Source: Halosimplex salinum (lineage in GTDB: Archaea; Halobacteriota; Halobacteria; Halobacteriales; Haloarculaceae). Taken from it: a DNA stretch of 64,000 nt. Under the pieces are notes generated by a model. That model was given only the letters and a program-made list of their open reading frames with translations, ran no database searches and was not told the origin of the DNA. A program made the position numbers and the translations under genes. Shown in pieces: positions 15,475 through 24,542 of this stretch. The stretch spans positions 1 through 64,000 of the forward strand of contig NZ_QWGG01000003.1 of the NCBI RefSeq assembly GCF_003730195.1, given 5' to 3'. Within the stretch, counting starts at the first letter, position 1, and every line of letters begins with the position of its first letter.

Positions 15475-16521
15475 ATGGCCGACGAGTCCGAGGACACCGC
15501 GGCGGTCGACGGCCCGCTGTGGACCGAGACCCACGCGCCGGCGCTCGAAGACCTCCCCCAGCCGGAGGTCCGCGACCACCTCGGCAGCGTCGTCGAAGAG
15601 CCGATGAACCTGCTCGTCCACGGGCCGCCCGGCGCCGGCAAGACCGCCGCCGTCCGGGCGCTCTCCGACGAGCTCCACGACAACGAGGCCGACCTCGTGG
15701 AGATCAACGTCGCCGACTTCTTCGACATGACGAAAAAGGAGGTGAGCCAGGACGAGCGCTTCGCGCAGTTCATCGACTCGAAGCGCCGCCGGGAGTCCTC
15801 GAAGGCCGACCTCATCAACCACGTCCTCAAGGAGTCCGCGAGCTACGCGCCCGTCTCCGGCGACTACAAGACCGTTCTGCTGGACAACGCCGAGGGCGTC
15901 CGCGAGGACTTCCAGCAGGCCCTGCGCCGCGTGATGGAGCAGTACTACGAGGCCACCCAGTTCGTCATCGCGACGCGCCAGCCCTCCGCGCTCATCCCGC
16001 CGATCCGCTCGCGCTGTTTCCCCGTCGCGGTTCGCAAGCCCACCCACGACGAGACAGTCGCGGTGCTGGAGGACATCGTCGAGGCCGAGGGTGCCGACCA
16101 CGACGACGAGGGCATCGAGTACGTCGCCGGCTACGCCGACGGCGACCTCCGCGAGGCGATCCTCGCGGCCCAGACCACCTACGAACAGGAGGGGTCGATC
16201 ACGATGAACAACGCCTACGAGGTGCTGGGGTCGCTGGGCGCAGACGAGCGCGTCCAGGAGATGGTCACCGCCGCCGAGGCCGGCGAGTTCACCGACGCTC
16301 GCTCGACGCTGGACGACCTGCTCGTCGACGAGGGTCACAGCGGCGAGGAAGTGCTGGAGGACGTACTCACGGTCGCTCGCTCCCGGTACTCCGGGCCCGA
16401 CCTCGCTCGCGTCCACAGGCTGGCCGGCGAGATCGACGTGGACCTGCACGAGGGGACCAGCGACCGGATCCACGTCTCGCACCTGCTGGCCGAACTGGGC
16501 GAGTTGCGCGTCGGGGAGTGA
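15475..16521 (+). CDS. rfcC: Replication factor C small-subunit paralogue (RfcC-like)
   Basis: A 348-residue AAA+ clamp-loader protein. Walker A is intact (GPPGAGKT, about 46-53), and the arginine-finger motif IRSRC is kept (about 178-182). The Walker B motif reads LLDNAE where active subunits have LLDEAD, so ATP hydrolysis at this site is doubtful. Haloarchaea carry several small-subunit paralogues (RfcA and RfcC beside large subunit RfcB); RfcA lies at 27606 in this window. The gene is followed at 130 bp by S24e. A subunit with a structural or regulatory place in the pentamer fits the sequence best. Confidence 0.85.
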   Translation: MADESEDTAAVDGPLWTETHAPALEDLPQPEVRDHLGSVVEEPMNLLVHGPPGAGKTAAVRALSDELHDNEADLVEINVADFFDMTKKEVSQDERFAQFIDSKRRRESSKADLINHVLKESASYAPVSGDYKTVLLDNAEGVREDFQQALRRVMEQYYEATQFVIATRQPSALIPPIRSRCFPVAVRKPTHDETVAVLEDIVEAEGADHDDEGIEYVAGYADGDLREAILAAQTTYEQEGSITMNNAYEVLGSLGADERVQEMVTAAEAGEFTDARSTLDDLLVDEGHSGEEVLEDVLTVARSRYSGPDLARVHRLAGEIDVDLHEGTSDRIHVSHLLAELGELRVGE

Positions 16522-16650
16522 GCCGACTCGGTCGTGCCCGTCTCGACCCGCCCTGGACCGGACCCCGACGACGAGTTGTCCCGCGATGCCGTCCGTCACC
16601 CGCTTCGAAATCCTTTTACGCGCTTCGGGGGGAGTATTGGGCAACGAACT

Positions 16651-16965
16651 ATGGACATCGACATCATCGCGGAAGACGAGAATCCGATGTTGCATCGGAC
16701 GGACGTGCGCTTCGAGATGACTCACGACGAGGCGACGCCGTCGCGGCTCTCCGTGCGCGACTCCCTCGCGGCGAAGCTCAACAAGGACGCCGGCGAGGTC
16801 GTCGTCCACGAACTGAACACGAAGTTCGGCATGCGCAAGACCGTCGGCTACGCGAAGGTCTACGACGACGCCGAGTACGCCCGCGACGTCGAGCAGGACC
16901 ACATGCTCGAGCGCAACAAGATCATCGCCGAGGACGGCGAGGCCGAAGAGGCCGAGGAAGCCTGA
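16651..16965 (+). CDS. rps24e: Ribosomal protein S24e
   Basis: A 104-residue small-subunit ribosomal protein with the S24e core ([21 protein letters not shown], recognisable by MLHRTDV and [14 protein letters not shown]) and an acidic Glu/Ala tail typical of halophiles. It is followed one base later by S27ae; the two form a standard archaeal pair. Confidence 0.96.
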   Translation: MDIDIIAEDENPMLHRTDVRFEMTHDEATPSRLSVRDSLAAKLNKDAGEVVVHELNTKFGMRKTVGYAKVYDDAEYARDVEQDHMLERNKIIAEDGEAEEAEEA

Positions 16966-16966
16966 G

Positions 16967-17101
16967 ATGCCCCGCCACGAACTCTACAACGACGACGGCA
17001 CCACCGAGCGCGAACAGTGCCCCCGCTGTGGCGACAGCTTCCTCGCCGACCACGGCGACCGGAAGCATTGTGGCAAGTGCAGCTATACCGAGTGGGAGTA
17101 G
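16967..17101 (+). CDS. rps27ae: Ribosomal protein S27ae
   Basis: A 44-residue zinc ribosomal protein with two knuckles, CPRC (18-21) and CGKC (35-38), and the family ending SYTEWE. ATG 16967 comes one base after the S24e stop codon. Unlike the eukaryotic version it has no ubiquitin fusion. Confidence 0.95.
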   Translation: MPRHELYNDDGTTEREQCPRCGDSFLADHGDRKHCGKCSYTEWE

Positions 17102-17214
17102 GCCTCCGACTTCTCCGCCGTTTTCTCTCCACGTAGCCCCCGCTCCAGCGACCGGACTGTCGACGCGCCCCTCGACAGAAGATTGATACCCGAACCGCCG
17201 GTCGGTGTGCTCGA

Positions 17215-17799
17215 ATGACCGGTCCCTCCGCGAACCCGCGAACGACGGGCGACGGGCCCGCGCCACGGGCTGCCCTCGCCGACGCGCGCGACGATATCTG
17301 GACGGTCCTCGCCGGCGTTCTGGCGTTCCTGTTCGGCACGCTGGCGACGTTCCTGGTCGTCAGGAGCGCCGTCTGGGACGTGTTGAAGGCCGATCTGAAC
17401 ACGAATTCCGCGATCGAGATTATCGCCGTGACGCCGTTCGACGTGATCTTCCTGCAGGCACAGATCGCCGCCACCGTCGGCGTGTTGCTGGCGCTGGAGA
17501 CGGTCTGTTATCTGACTCGCAGTGCGCTCCTCGGCGGGGAGTGGTGGCCGCGCGGTCCGCTCCCCGCAGGAGCGCGAGCGGTCCTCGTCGTCGTCGGCCT
17601 CGCACTGTTCCCGATCGGCGCCGCCCTCGGATACGACCACGTCTTCCCGGTCGTCCTCGATATCCTGGCGAGCCCCGGATCCCGGTGGACGATCGTCCGG
17701 TGGGGCCGCGTTTCCCTGCTGACCGCGGTCGTCTCGGGTATCGCAGTCCAGCTCGCGTTCGTCGGCACCGTTCTCAGCCTGTCGAACTGGCGGCAGTGA
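17215..17799 (+). CDS. Truncated TatC-like membrane protein
   Basis: A 194-residue membrane protein that matches the first two thirds of haloarchaeal TatC: a first helix (about 29-50), the family segment IAVTPFDVIFLQAQI before helix 2 (about 78-104), helix 3 (about 118-140) and helix 4 (about 158-182, after SRWTIVRWGRVS). The sequence then ends at SLSNWRQ, where TatC would continue with two more helices. No downstream frame continues the family. It may be a decayed paralogue or a shortened protein with its own role. Function as a Tat translocase alone is unlikely. Confidence 0.7.
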   Translation: MTGPSANPRTTGDGPAPRAALADARDDIWTVLAGVLAFLFGTLATFLVVRSAVWDVLKADLNTNSAIEIIAVTPFDVIFLQAQIAATVGVLLALETVCYLTRSALLGGEWWPRGPLPAGARAVLVVVGLALFPIGAALGYDHVFPVVLDILASPGSRWTIVRWGRVSLLTAVVSGIAVQLAFVGTVLSLSNWRQ

Positions 17800-17923
17800 C
17801 GCCCGTCCGATACTCGACTCGGCGGGTGACCGGAGGGCCGGTGACGTGCGCGCGTTCGCAGATTCTTGGAAACGGCTGACACATTCATGTCGCCGGCGCT
17901 CGAAGGTCGAAGGGGAGACCAAC

Positions 17924-18682
17924 ATGACAGACTTCGACGGCAAGACTGCGATAGTGACGGGTGCGAGCGGCGGTATCGGCGAGGCGGCGGCGAAACGGTT
18001 CGCCGAGGAAGGCGCGTCGGTCGTCGTCGCGGACGTGAAAGTCGACGAGGGCGAAGCGACCGTGGCCGACATCGAGGACGCGGGCGGGGAGGCGACGTTC
18101 GTCGAGACGGACGTGAGCGACCCCGCCGACGCGGGCGCGATGGTCGACGTGGCGGTCGACACCTACGGCGGACTCGACTTCGCGTTCAACAACGCCGGTA
18201 TCGAGGGGGAGCGCGAGGCGACGAGCGACCAGCCGGTCGACAACTTCGAGCGGGTGATCGACATCAACCTGAAGGGCGTGTTCCTCGGGATGCGCGCGGA
18301 GATCCCAGTCATGCTCGAAGACGGCGGCGGCGCGGTCGTCAACACCTCGTCGATCGCCGGGCGACTCGGCTTCCCGGATATCAGCCCGTACGTCGCGAGC
18401 AAGTTCGGCGTGATCGGTCTGACGAAGACCGCGGCGCTGGAGTACAGCGGCGAGGGCGTCCGCGTCAACGCGGTGTGTCCCGGCGTCATCGACACGCCGA
18501 TGGTCCAGCGCTCCCAGGAGGAGGACCCCGAGATGATGGAGCAGACCGCCGCCGCGACGCCGATCGGTCGGATCGGCGAGCCCGAGGAGATCGGCGACGC
18601 CGCCGTCTGGCTCTGCTCGGAGGAAGCCTCGTTCGTCACCGGCGAGGCGATGACGATCGACGGAGGGTACACGAGTCAGTAG
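17924..18682 (+). CDS. Short-chain dehydrogenase/reductase
   Basis: A 252-residue classical SDR: NAD(P)-binding TGASGGIG (about 13-20), NNAG (about 89-92), catalytic Ser in NTSSIAG (about 142), and YVASK (Tyr about 155, Lys about 159). An Asp after the second strand (VVADVK) favours NAD over NADP. The C-terminal GEAMTIDGGYTSQ is typical of the 3-oxoacyl reductase/glucose dehydrogenase-like group. The substrate cannot be read from the sequence. A GGGGAG ribosome-binding site lies upstream of the ATG. Confidence 0.93.
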   Translation: MTDFDGKTAIVTGASGGIGEAAAKRFAEEGASVVVADVKVDEGEATVADIEDAGGEATFVETDVSDPADAGAMVDVAVDTYGGLDFAFNNAGIEGEREATSDQPVDNFERVIDINLKGVFLGMRAEIPVMLEDGGGAVVNTSSIAGRLGFPDISPYVASKFGVIGLTKTAALEYSGEGVRVNAVCPGVIDTPMVQRSQEEDPEMMEQTAAATPIGRIGEPEEIGDAAVWLCSEEASFVTGEAMTIDGGYTSQ

Positions 18683-18782
18683 TCCGCGCGCAGCGGCGCT
18701 CCGCCGGCCGACCCCGCTGGGGTCGATACCCGTTCGGCTGTCGGAGGGGTCCGCCTACGACGCGTTCCGACCGACTGTCCCG

Positions 18783-19283
18783 CTACCCGTCGAGTCCGTG
18801 GCGCTCCCGGAGGTCGGGGACGCTGTCGGGTTTCACCGCGAGGTCGTACGTCTCGTTCAGTTCGGCGATTTCGCGCCGGACCTCGGCGTCGAGGTCGCCG
18901 TCCTCGGGCACGAGCGCCGCCATCTCCTCGAAGTAACTCGCGAACTCGCCGGGGGCGACGATCTCGAGAAACCGCAACGGCTCGGTGTCGGGGTTCCAGA
19001 ACGTGTGCCAGCGCTCCCGCTCTTTCACGGCGAACTCGCCCGCCGTGACCGTCCGCACCGAGTCGTCCGCCTGAATACCCATCCGGCCCTCGAGGATGTA
19101 GGAGATCTCGTCCTCGTTCTCGTGGCGGTGCAGCGGTGCGGCCAGCGTCTCGGGCGGGAGCGTGTGCTCGACCACCGCGACGCCGCTCTCGCTGTCCGCC
19201 GGCGCGACGCGTAGCGCAGCACCGAGGTTCCCGTCCAGTCCCGCTTCGACCGCGTAGCGGTCCGCGTCGTCTGTCTCGCTCAT
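18783..19283 (-). CDS. Cupin-domain protein
   Basis: A 166-residue single-cupin protein. Motif 1 is HRHENEDEISYILEG (about 50-64) with the expected His, His, Glu ligands, and motif 2 is WHTFWN (about 91-96) supplying the third His. The C-terminal third is helical and highly acidic. A metal-dependent small-molecule enzyme or a sensor are both possible. ATG 19283 was chosen over an upstream start because it gives the standard halophile N-terminus (MSETDD). Confidence 0.85.
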   Translation of the reverse strand: MSETDDADRYAVEAGLDGNLGAALRVAPADSESGVAVVEHTLPPETLAAPLHRHENEDEISYILEGRMGIQADDSVRTVTAGEFAVKERERWHTFWNPDTEPLRFLEIVAPGEFASYFEEMAALVPEDGDLDAEVRREIAELNETYDLAVKPDSVPDLRERHGLDG

Positions 19284-19450
19284 CACCAGCGACGTGTTAC
19301 TCGAGAAACAAAGGCGCGGGGGTGGCGTGGGACGAGGTAGCACGCGTCCGCCACCGCCTCACGTCGGCCCGAGATCGCACGTGGACCGGCGGCGTTCCGG
19401 GATCGAAGTCGTCTTTTCTGCGGGTCGCCGACGGGGACACAGACGAACGG

Positions 19451-21139
19451 ATGGCGGGAACTCAGAGCGGCGACGAAACAGACGTGCGGCGAGTCCTCGG
19501 TATCGAGGGGACCGCCTGGGCGGCCAGCGCCGCCGTCTACGAGGTCGACACCGACGAGGTCGCCATCGAGAGCGACCCCTACCAGCCCGAGAGCGGCGGG
19601 ATCCACCCCCGCGAGGCGGCCGAACACATGAGCGAGGCCGTCCCGTCGGTCGTCGAGACGATGCTGGACGAGGCCGGCGAGCGCGCGGCCGCCGCGGGCG
19701 ACGACCCGGACGCCGCCCCCATCGACGCCGTCGCCTTCTCCCGCGGGCCAGGACTCGGGCCCTGCCTGCGAATCGTCGGGACCGCCGCGCGAGCGGTCGC
19801 ACAGCGCTTCGACGTGCCGCTCGTGGGCGTCAACCACATGGTCGCCCACCTCGAGATCGGTCGTCACCAGTCCGGCTTCGACGCCCCCGTCTGTCTGAAC
19901 GCCAGCGGCGCGAACGCGCACGTCCTCGCGTACCGCAACGGCCGCTATCGCGTGCTCGGCGAGACCATGGACACCGGCGTCGGCAACGCGCTCGACAAGT
20001 TCACCCGTCACGTCGGCTGGTCCCACCCCGGCGGCCCGAAGGTCGAGGCCCACGCGAAGGAAGGAGAGTACGTCGACCTCCCCTACGTCGTCAAGGGGAT
20101 GGACTTCTCCTTCTCGGGGATCATGAGCGCCGCGAAGCAGGAATATGACGACGGAACGCCCGCCGAGGACGTCTGTCGCGGCCTCGAAGAGACCGTCTTC
20201 GCGATGCTGACCGAGGTGAGCGAACGGGCGCTGTCGCTGACGGGGCGGGACGAACTCGTCCTCGGCGGCGGCGTCGGGCAGAACGAGCGTCTCCAGGGGA
20301 TGCTCCGGGAGATGTGCGAGCAGCGCGGCGCCAGCCTGCACGTCCCCGAGGACCGCTTCCTGCGCGACAACGCCGGGATGATCGCCGTCCTCGGGGCGAA
20401 GATGGCCGCCGCGGGCGACACGCTTGCTATCGAAGACTCGGCCATCGACGCCGACTTCCGACCGGACGAGGTGGCCGTGACCTGGCGGTCCGGCGAACCG
20501 GAGGTCGTTCGGACGACGGCCAGCGGACCCGCCGGCGAGACCGCCGAACAGCAGGGTGCCGAGGCGACGGTCACGTTCGAGGACGACCGCGTCGTCAAGC
20601 GACGGAACCCGCGGTCCTACCGCCACCCGGCGCTCGACGAGCGACTGCGGACCGAGCGGACTCGTATCGAGGCCAGACTCACGAGCGAGGCGCGCCGGCA
20701 GGGCGTCCCGACGCCGCTCGTGTGGGACGTCGACACCGAGTCGTCGGCGATCACGTTCCAGCGAGTGGGTGAGTGCGACCTCGACGACGGTCTGACCACC
20801 GAACGGGTGCGCGCCGTCGGACGCCACCTCGCGCGGATCCACGACGCCGGGTTCGTCCACGGCGACCCGACGACCAGGAACGTGCGTGTCGCGCCGGGCG
20901 ACGGGGCCGCCGGCGGTGACCGCGTCTTCCTCATCGACTTCGGCCTGGGGTACCACACGGGCCACGAGGAGGACCACGCGATGGACCTCCACGTCTTCGC
21001 CCAGAGCCTCGCGGGCACGGCCGACGACGCCGACCGTCTGCAGGCCGCCGCCGAGGCGGCCTACCGGCGGACGAGCGAGCGAGCGGATACCGTCCTCGAC
21101 CGACTCCGGGCGATAGAGGGGCGGGGCCGGTACCAGTAG
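19451..21139 (+). CDS. Kae1-Bud32 fusion (KEOPS complex)
   Basis: A 562-residue fusion needed for the t6A37 modification of ANN-decoding tRNAs. The Kae1 part (1 to about 330) carries the metal-binding HMVAH (129-133), GNALDKFTRH, SGANAHV and GGVGQNERL. The Bud32 part (about 345-562) is a small atypical kinase/ATPase with invariant Lys in VVKRRN, catalytic HGDPTTRN (about 470) and LIDFGLG (about 495). Fusion of the two is common in Euryarchaeota. ATG 19451 gives an N-terminus that leads straight into the Kae1 ATPase motif (VLGIEGTAW). Confidence 0.96.
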   Translation: MAGTQSGDETDVRRVLGIEGTAWAASAAVYEVDTDEVAIESDPYQPESGGIHPREAAEHMSEAVPSVVETMLDEAGERAAAAGDDPDAAPIDAVAFSRGPGLGPCLRIVGTAARAVAQRFDVPLVGVNHMVAHLEIGRHQSGFDAPVCLNASGANAHVLAYRNGRYRVLGETMDTGVGNALDKFTRHVGWSHPGGPKVEAHAKEGEYVDLPYVVKGMDFSFSGIMSAAKQEYDDGTPAEDVCRGLEETVFAMLTEVSERALSLTGRDELVLGGGVGQNERLQGMLREMCEQRGASLHVPEDRFLRDNAGMIAVLGAKMAAAGDTLAIEDSAIDADFRPDEVAVTWRSGEPEVVRTTASGPAGETAEQQGAEATVTFEDDRVVKRRNPRSYRHPALDERLRTERTRIEARLTSEARRQGVPTPLVWDVDTESSAITFQRVGECDLDDGLTTERVRAVGRHLARIHDAGFVHGDPTTRNVRVAPGDGAAGGDRVFLIDFGLGYHTGHEEDHAMDLHVFAQSLAGTADDADRLQAAAEAAYRRTSERADTVLDRLRAIEGRGRYQ

Positions 21140-21246
21140 GCCGTTCGATGCCGTCTCACCCCGGACTCCCGGTCTCGGCGCGTTCGCCACCGGTCGTGGT
21201 ATCCGCTACCAGTCAGTTTTAAATGCGAGTCGGCGAACATAGGGGT

Positions 21247-21702
21247 ATGGATCGACCACTGGTCGTCTACGACGACGAGAACACGGAGCTACTGAAAGAG
21301 GCGGGGGAGCTCGCGGGCGGCGTCGACGCGACGCTGACGGTCCTCTCGCTGATGACGGCCGACGAGTTCAGAGAGGCCCGAGAGGCCCTGGACGTCGTCG
21401 CCCAGGAGGAGCACACGAGCTACGACGACAGCGTCGTCATCGACGCGGCCAAGAAACAGGCGCGCGAGGCGGCCAAGGACGTCTTCGAGGACGTCGACGT
21501 CGACTGGAACGTCGTCGGCGCGCGCATCGGCGAGGGCGAGAGCGAGTCCGACCGCATCCTCGAGGTCACGAACAACCGCGACGTGGACCACGTGTTCATC
21601 ACGGGCGAGAAGCGCTCGCCGACGGGGAAGGCCGTCTTCGGCGACCGGGTGCAGGCGATCATCCTCAACTTCGACGGGCCGGTCACGAGCCTCCTCGGCT
21701 AA
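21247..21702 (+). CDS. Universal stress protein family protein
   Basis: A 151-residue single UspA domain: N-terminal strand and acidic loop (LVVYDDENTELLKEA), a helix-rich middle, and a C-terminal stretch with VDHVFITGEKRSPTGKAVFGD that occupies the place of the ATP-binding G-2x-G-9x-G motif, though the spacing is not canonical. The beta-propeller gene starts 39 bp downstream and may be cotranscribed. Confidence 0.85.
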   Translation: MDRPLVVYDDENTELLKEAGELAGGVDATLTVLSLMTADEFREAREALDVVAQEEHTSYDDSVVIDAAKKQAREAAKDVFEDVDVDWNVVGARIGEGESESDRILEVTNNRDVDHVFITGEKRSPTGKAVFGDRVQAIILNFDGPVTSLLG

Positions 21703-21741
21703 CGGAAGACTTACTCCGCCCGACCTTCCTGTCCCGGACAC

Positions 21742-23211
21742 ATGGACGACCAGCAGACCTGGCGCCGGCGAGCAGTCCTCCGTCGCACCGGCGCGGGCGC
21801 GCTCGCCCTCGCGACGCTCGGCGCGACGACCGGCACGGGAACCGCCGCGACCGGCCGCCAGCAGGGGACCGTCTCCGCGACCAGCTGGCCCCAGTTCCAG
21901 GCCGACGCCGTCAACGGGGGCTACACCGAGACGACGGGTCCCAGCGAGGGCTCGGTGGCCTGGCAGTTCGACACCGGCGAGCCCGGACAGCCGACCGTCA
22001 CCCCGGCCGAGGGCGAGACGCCGTCCGACCAGCTACCCGACGACGCGTCGGACAACGTCGTCTCCTCGCCGGCCGTCGTCGACGGCACCGCGTACGTCGG
22101 GAGCAACGCGGGGACGCTCTACGCCTTCGACACCGTCAGCGGCGAGACGGAGTGGACCTACGAAACGGTGGAACGGGAAGAGGTGATGTCCTCGCCGGCG
22201 GTCGTCGACGGCACCGTCTACGTCGGGAGCCACGACGAGCGACTCCACGCCGTCGACGCCGACACCGGCGAGCGCGAGTGGGCGTTCGAGGCCGACGGGA
22301 AGATCTTCGCCTCCCCGAAGTACCACGACGGGACGCTCTACGTCGGCAGCCAGAACGGGACGATGTACGCCGTCGACACCGCGGGCGAAGCGGTGTGGCA
22401 GCAGTCGGTCGCCGACCGCGTCGACTCCAGCGCGGCCGTGGTCGACGACACCCTCTACGTCGGCCTGTGGAACGACGACCACACCGGGAGCGTCGTCGCC
22501 CTCGACACCGCGACGGGCGAACAGGTCCAGAGCTATCCCGCGCGCGGCGAGATCGCCTGCAGCCCGACGGTTTCGGACGACGTCCTCTACTTCGGCGACT
22601 ACGCGCGGGTGTTCTACGCGGTCGACGTCGGCACCGCCGAACTCGAGTGGGGCCGCGAGTTCGACGCTCCGATCCTCGCCTCCCCGGTCGTCGCCGACGG
22701 GACCGTCTACGTCGGGGGGTTCGACAGCGTCCTCCTAGCGATGAACGTCGAGAACGGCGACGTCGAGTGGCGGTTCGTGGCCGACGGCCAGTTCTTCTCC
22801 TCACCGGCGGTCACGCGCGACGCCCTCTACATCGGCAACGGCGACAGCCACCTCTACGCGATCGACCGGGCGACCGGCGAGGAACTGTTCAGCGTCGAGA
22901 CGGGCGAAGCCATCCTCTCCTCGCCGGCGGTCACGGCCGGCGCAGTCTTCTTCGGTAGCAGCGACAGCCGGTTCTACGCCGTCGGCGAGCCCACCGGCGG
23001 CGAGTCCGTGAGCGCGACCCCGCCGGGGAGCACGGACGCTCCCAGCTCCGAAGCGCCGTCCGGCGGCACTGACGGCACGACCAGCGACGACGGCCCCGGC
23101 TTCGGCGTGCTCGGCGCGCTCGGCGGCCTCGGACTCGGGGCGTGGCACCGCTACCGCGCCGGCGGCGACGGCAGCGCCGCGGACGCCGGCGACGACGCGA
23201 CCGGCGAGTGA
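21742..23211 (+). CDS. Tat-exported PQQ-type beta-propeller protein with PGF-CTERM tail
   Basis: A 489-residue exported protein. A twin-arginine signal (TWRRRAVLRRTGAG) with hydrophobic stretch covers residues 1-37. Then come about seven to eight repeats of the kind SSPAVVDGTVYVGS ... LYAFD/AVD, each ending near WxF, which build a propeller. The C-terminus has a Ser/Thr/Gly linker and PGFGVLGALGGLGLGAWHRYR, a PGF-CTERM signal cut and lipid-linked by archaeosortase A. It should sit on the outer face of the membrane. The repeats resemble PQQ enzymes, but no PQQ or metal ligand set is evident, so binding partner is open. Confidence 0.88.
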   Translation: MDDQQTWRRRAVLRRTGAGALALATLGATTGTGTAATGRQQGTVSATSWPQFQADAVNGGYTETTGPSEGSVAWQFDTGEPGQPTVTPAEGETPSDQLPDDASDNVVSSPAVVDGTAYVGSNAGTLYAFDTVSGETEWTYETVEREEVMSSPAVVDGTVYVGSHDERLHAVDADTGEREWAFEADGKIFASPKYHDGTLYVGSQNGTMYAVDTAGEAVWQQSVADRVDSSAAVVDDTLYVGLWNDDHTGSVVALDTATGEQVQSYPARGEIACSPTVSDDVLYFGDYARVFYAVDVGTAELEWGREFDAPILASPVVADGTVYVGGFDSVLLAMNVENGDVEWRFVADGQFFSSPAVTRDALYIGNGDSHLYAIDRATGEELFSVETGEAILSSPAVTAGAVFFGSSDSRFYAVGEPTGGESVSATPPGSTDAPSSEAPSGGTDGTTSDDGPGFGVLGALGGLGLGAWHRYRAGGDGSAADAGDDATGE

Positions 23212-23302
23212 CAGGTCCGCGTCCGCGGCCAGGTCGAGCCCGGTGCCGGGCCGACGGGCTCCGGTGGAAAACGACTTAACGGGGCCGACCGTATCGTGGC
23301 AC

Positions 23303-23581
23303 ATGGTCGACAAGCCCACTTCGGGTTCGCTTTTCGGCATTCCGTACAACTTCGAACAGCCGAGCCTCAAGCGCATGCTCTCGACGTACTGGCAGCCCGG
23401 CGAGGGGATGCTCGTCGAGAAGCCCTTCGGCGTCGGCTACACGCTCAACCTCGCCAGCTGGCGCTCGTGGGTCGTCCTCGCCGTCGCCGGCGCCCTCTGG
23501 TGGCAACAGAGCCAGAGCGCCGGGAAAGCCGACTTCGACGCCGAGGACGAGGAGCCCGTCGAAGTCGTCGTCGAAGACTGA
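23303..23581 (+). CDS. Small conserved protein with one hydrophobic segment
   Basis: A 92-residue protein: conserved N-terminal half (FGIPYNFEQPSLKRMLS, YWQPGEGMLVEKPFGVGYTLN), a short hydrophobic stretch (about 54-66, WVVLAVAGALWW) and an acidic tail. The pattern matches a family found in many haloarchaea and some bacteria (I believe DUF5808). Function is unknown. A single membrane pass is possible. Confidence 0.8.
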   Translation: MVDKPTSGSLFGIPYNFEQPSLKRMLSTYWQPGEGMLVEKPFGVGYTLNLASWRSWVVLAVAGALWWQQSQSAGKADFDAEDEEPVEVVVED

Positions 23582-23746
23582 CGGCGTGACACCCGGATTC
23601 TCTCGGTCCGCTCCGTGAGTAGCGGCCGCTCTCGGGCGATCGAACGGCACAGGATCCGCCGTCCACGGATCGCGTCCGACCCGACCCTTCGAACGCCGGT
23701 CCCCGAAACCAACGCACCTATGACGAATCGAGCGCAGTCCTCGCAC

Positions 23747-24472
23747 ATGACCATCCGGTTCGTCACGACCAACCCCGGGAAGGTGCGCGAGGCCCGGGAG
23801 TACCTCGCGGAGCCGGTCGAACAGCTCGATTTCGACACGCCGGAGATCCAGAGCGCCGACCTCGGCGCCATCGCCGCTCACAAGGCGCGAGCGGCGTACG
23901 AGTACGCCGACGGACCGGTGTTCGTCGACGACGCGGGGCTGTTCATCGACGCCTTCGACGGGTTCCCCGGCCCCTACTCCTCGTACGTCCACGACACCGT
24001 CGGCGTCGAGCGGGTCTGGCGACTCACGAGCGACGAGGAGGACCGCGCCGCAAGTTTCCGCGGTGTCGTCGCCTACTGCGACGGCGAGGAGTTCGAGGCC
24101 ACACCCGAACCAGTCGACCGCGACGACCGCGACGAGGAGCGGTCTCCGAACGAGCGAGCGGGGAGCGAAGCGACCCGAGAGCGGCGCGGACAGGACCTCT
24201 CGGCCGACGACCGCGCGGCCGCGACGACCGACGAACAGGTCCGTTCCGGTGAGGAGGAGGAGACGCTGCCGGTCAAACTCTTCTACGGCGTCGTTCCCGG
24301 GGAGATCGTCGAGCCGCGAGGCGACGGCGGCTTCGGCTACGACCCGATCTTCGAGTACGACGACCGGACCTTCGCGGAGATGGACTCCGAGGAGAAAAAC
24401 GCCGTCTCCCACCGCGGTCGCGCGCTCGCGAAGTTCGCCGACTGGCTCGCCGAGCGCGACACCGTCGAGTAG
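23747..24472 (+). CDS. XTP/dITP diphosphatase (HAM1/RdgB family) with acidic insertion
   Basis: A 241-residue house-cleaning enzyme that hydrolyses non-canonical purine nucleoside triphosphates. The substrate Ser/Thr-Asn-x-x-Lys motif is TTNPGKV (5-11), followed by FVDDAGLFIDAFDGFPGPYSS and the C-terminal GFGYDPIF and SHRGRAL motifs. A hydrophilic insertion of roughly 45-50 residues rich in Arg, Glu and Asp (about 119-166) interrupts the fold where other family members have a short loop. ATG 23747 begins exactly at the family N-terminus; an ATG nine codons earlier is possible. Confidence 0.92.
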   Translation: MTIRFVTTNPGKVREAREYLAEPVEQLDFDTPEIQSADLGAIAAHKARAAYEYADGPVFVDDAGLFIDAFDGFPGPYSSYVHDTVGVERVWRLTSDEEDRAASFRGVVAYCDGEEFEATPEPVDRDDRDEERSPNERAGSEATRERRGQDLSADDRAAATTDEQVRSGEEEETLPVKLFYGVVPGEIVEPRGDGGFGYDPIFEYDDRTFAEMDSEEKNAVSHRGRALAKFADWLAERDTVE

Positions 24473-24542
24473 CGCCGCACCGGCCGTCGCCTCGCTCCCG
24501 CGCCGGCCGTCGCCTGCCTCCCGCCCCGAACCCGCTCGCCCG

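Noticed and set aside
12023-15475. Very long open frame on the minus strand opposite the sensor gene
   Set aside because: High G+C and codon bias leave antisense frames open; the plus-strand product has clear PAS, GAF and HTH domains.
17800-17923. Frameshifted continuation of the TatC-like gene
   Set aside because: No frame in this stretch encodes hydrophobic helices that would complete the protein.
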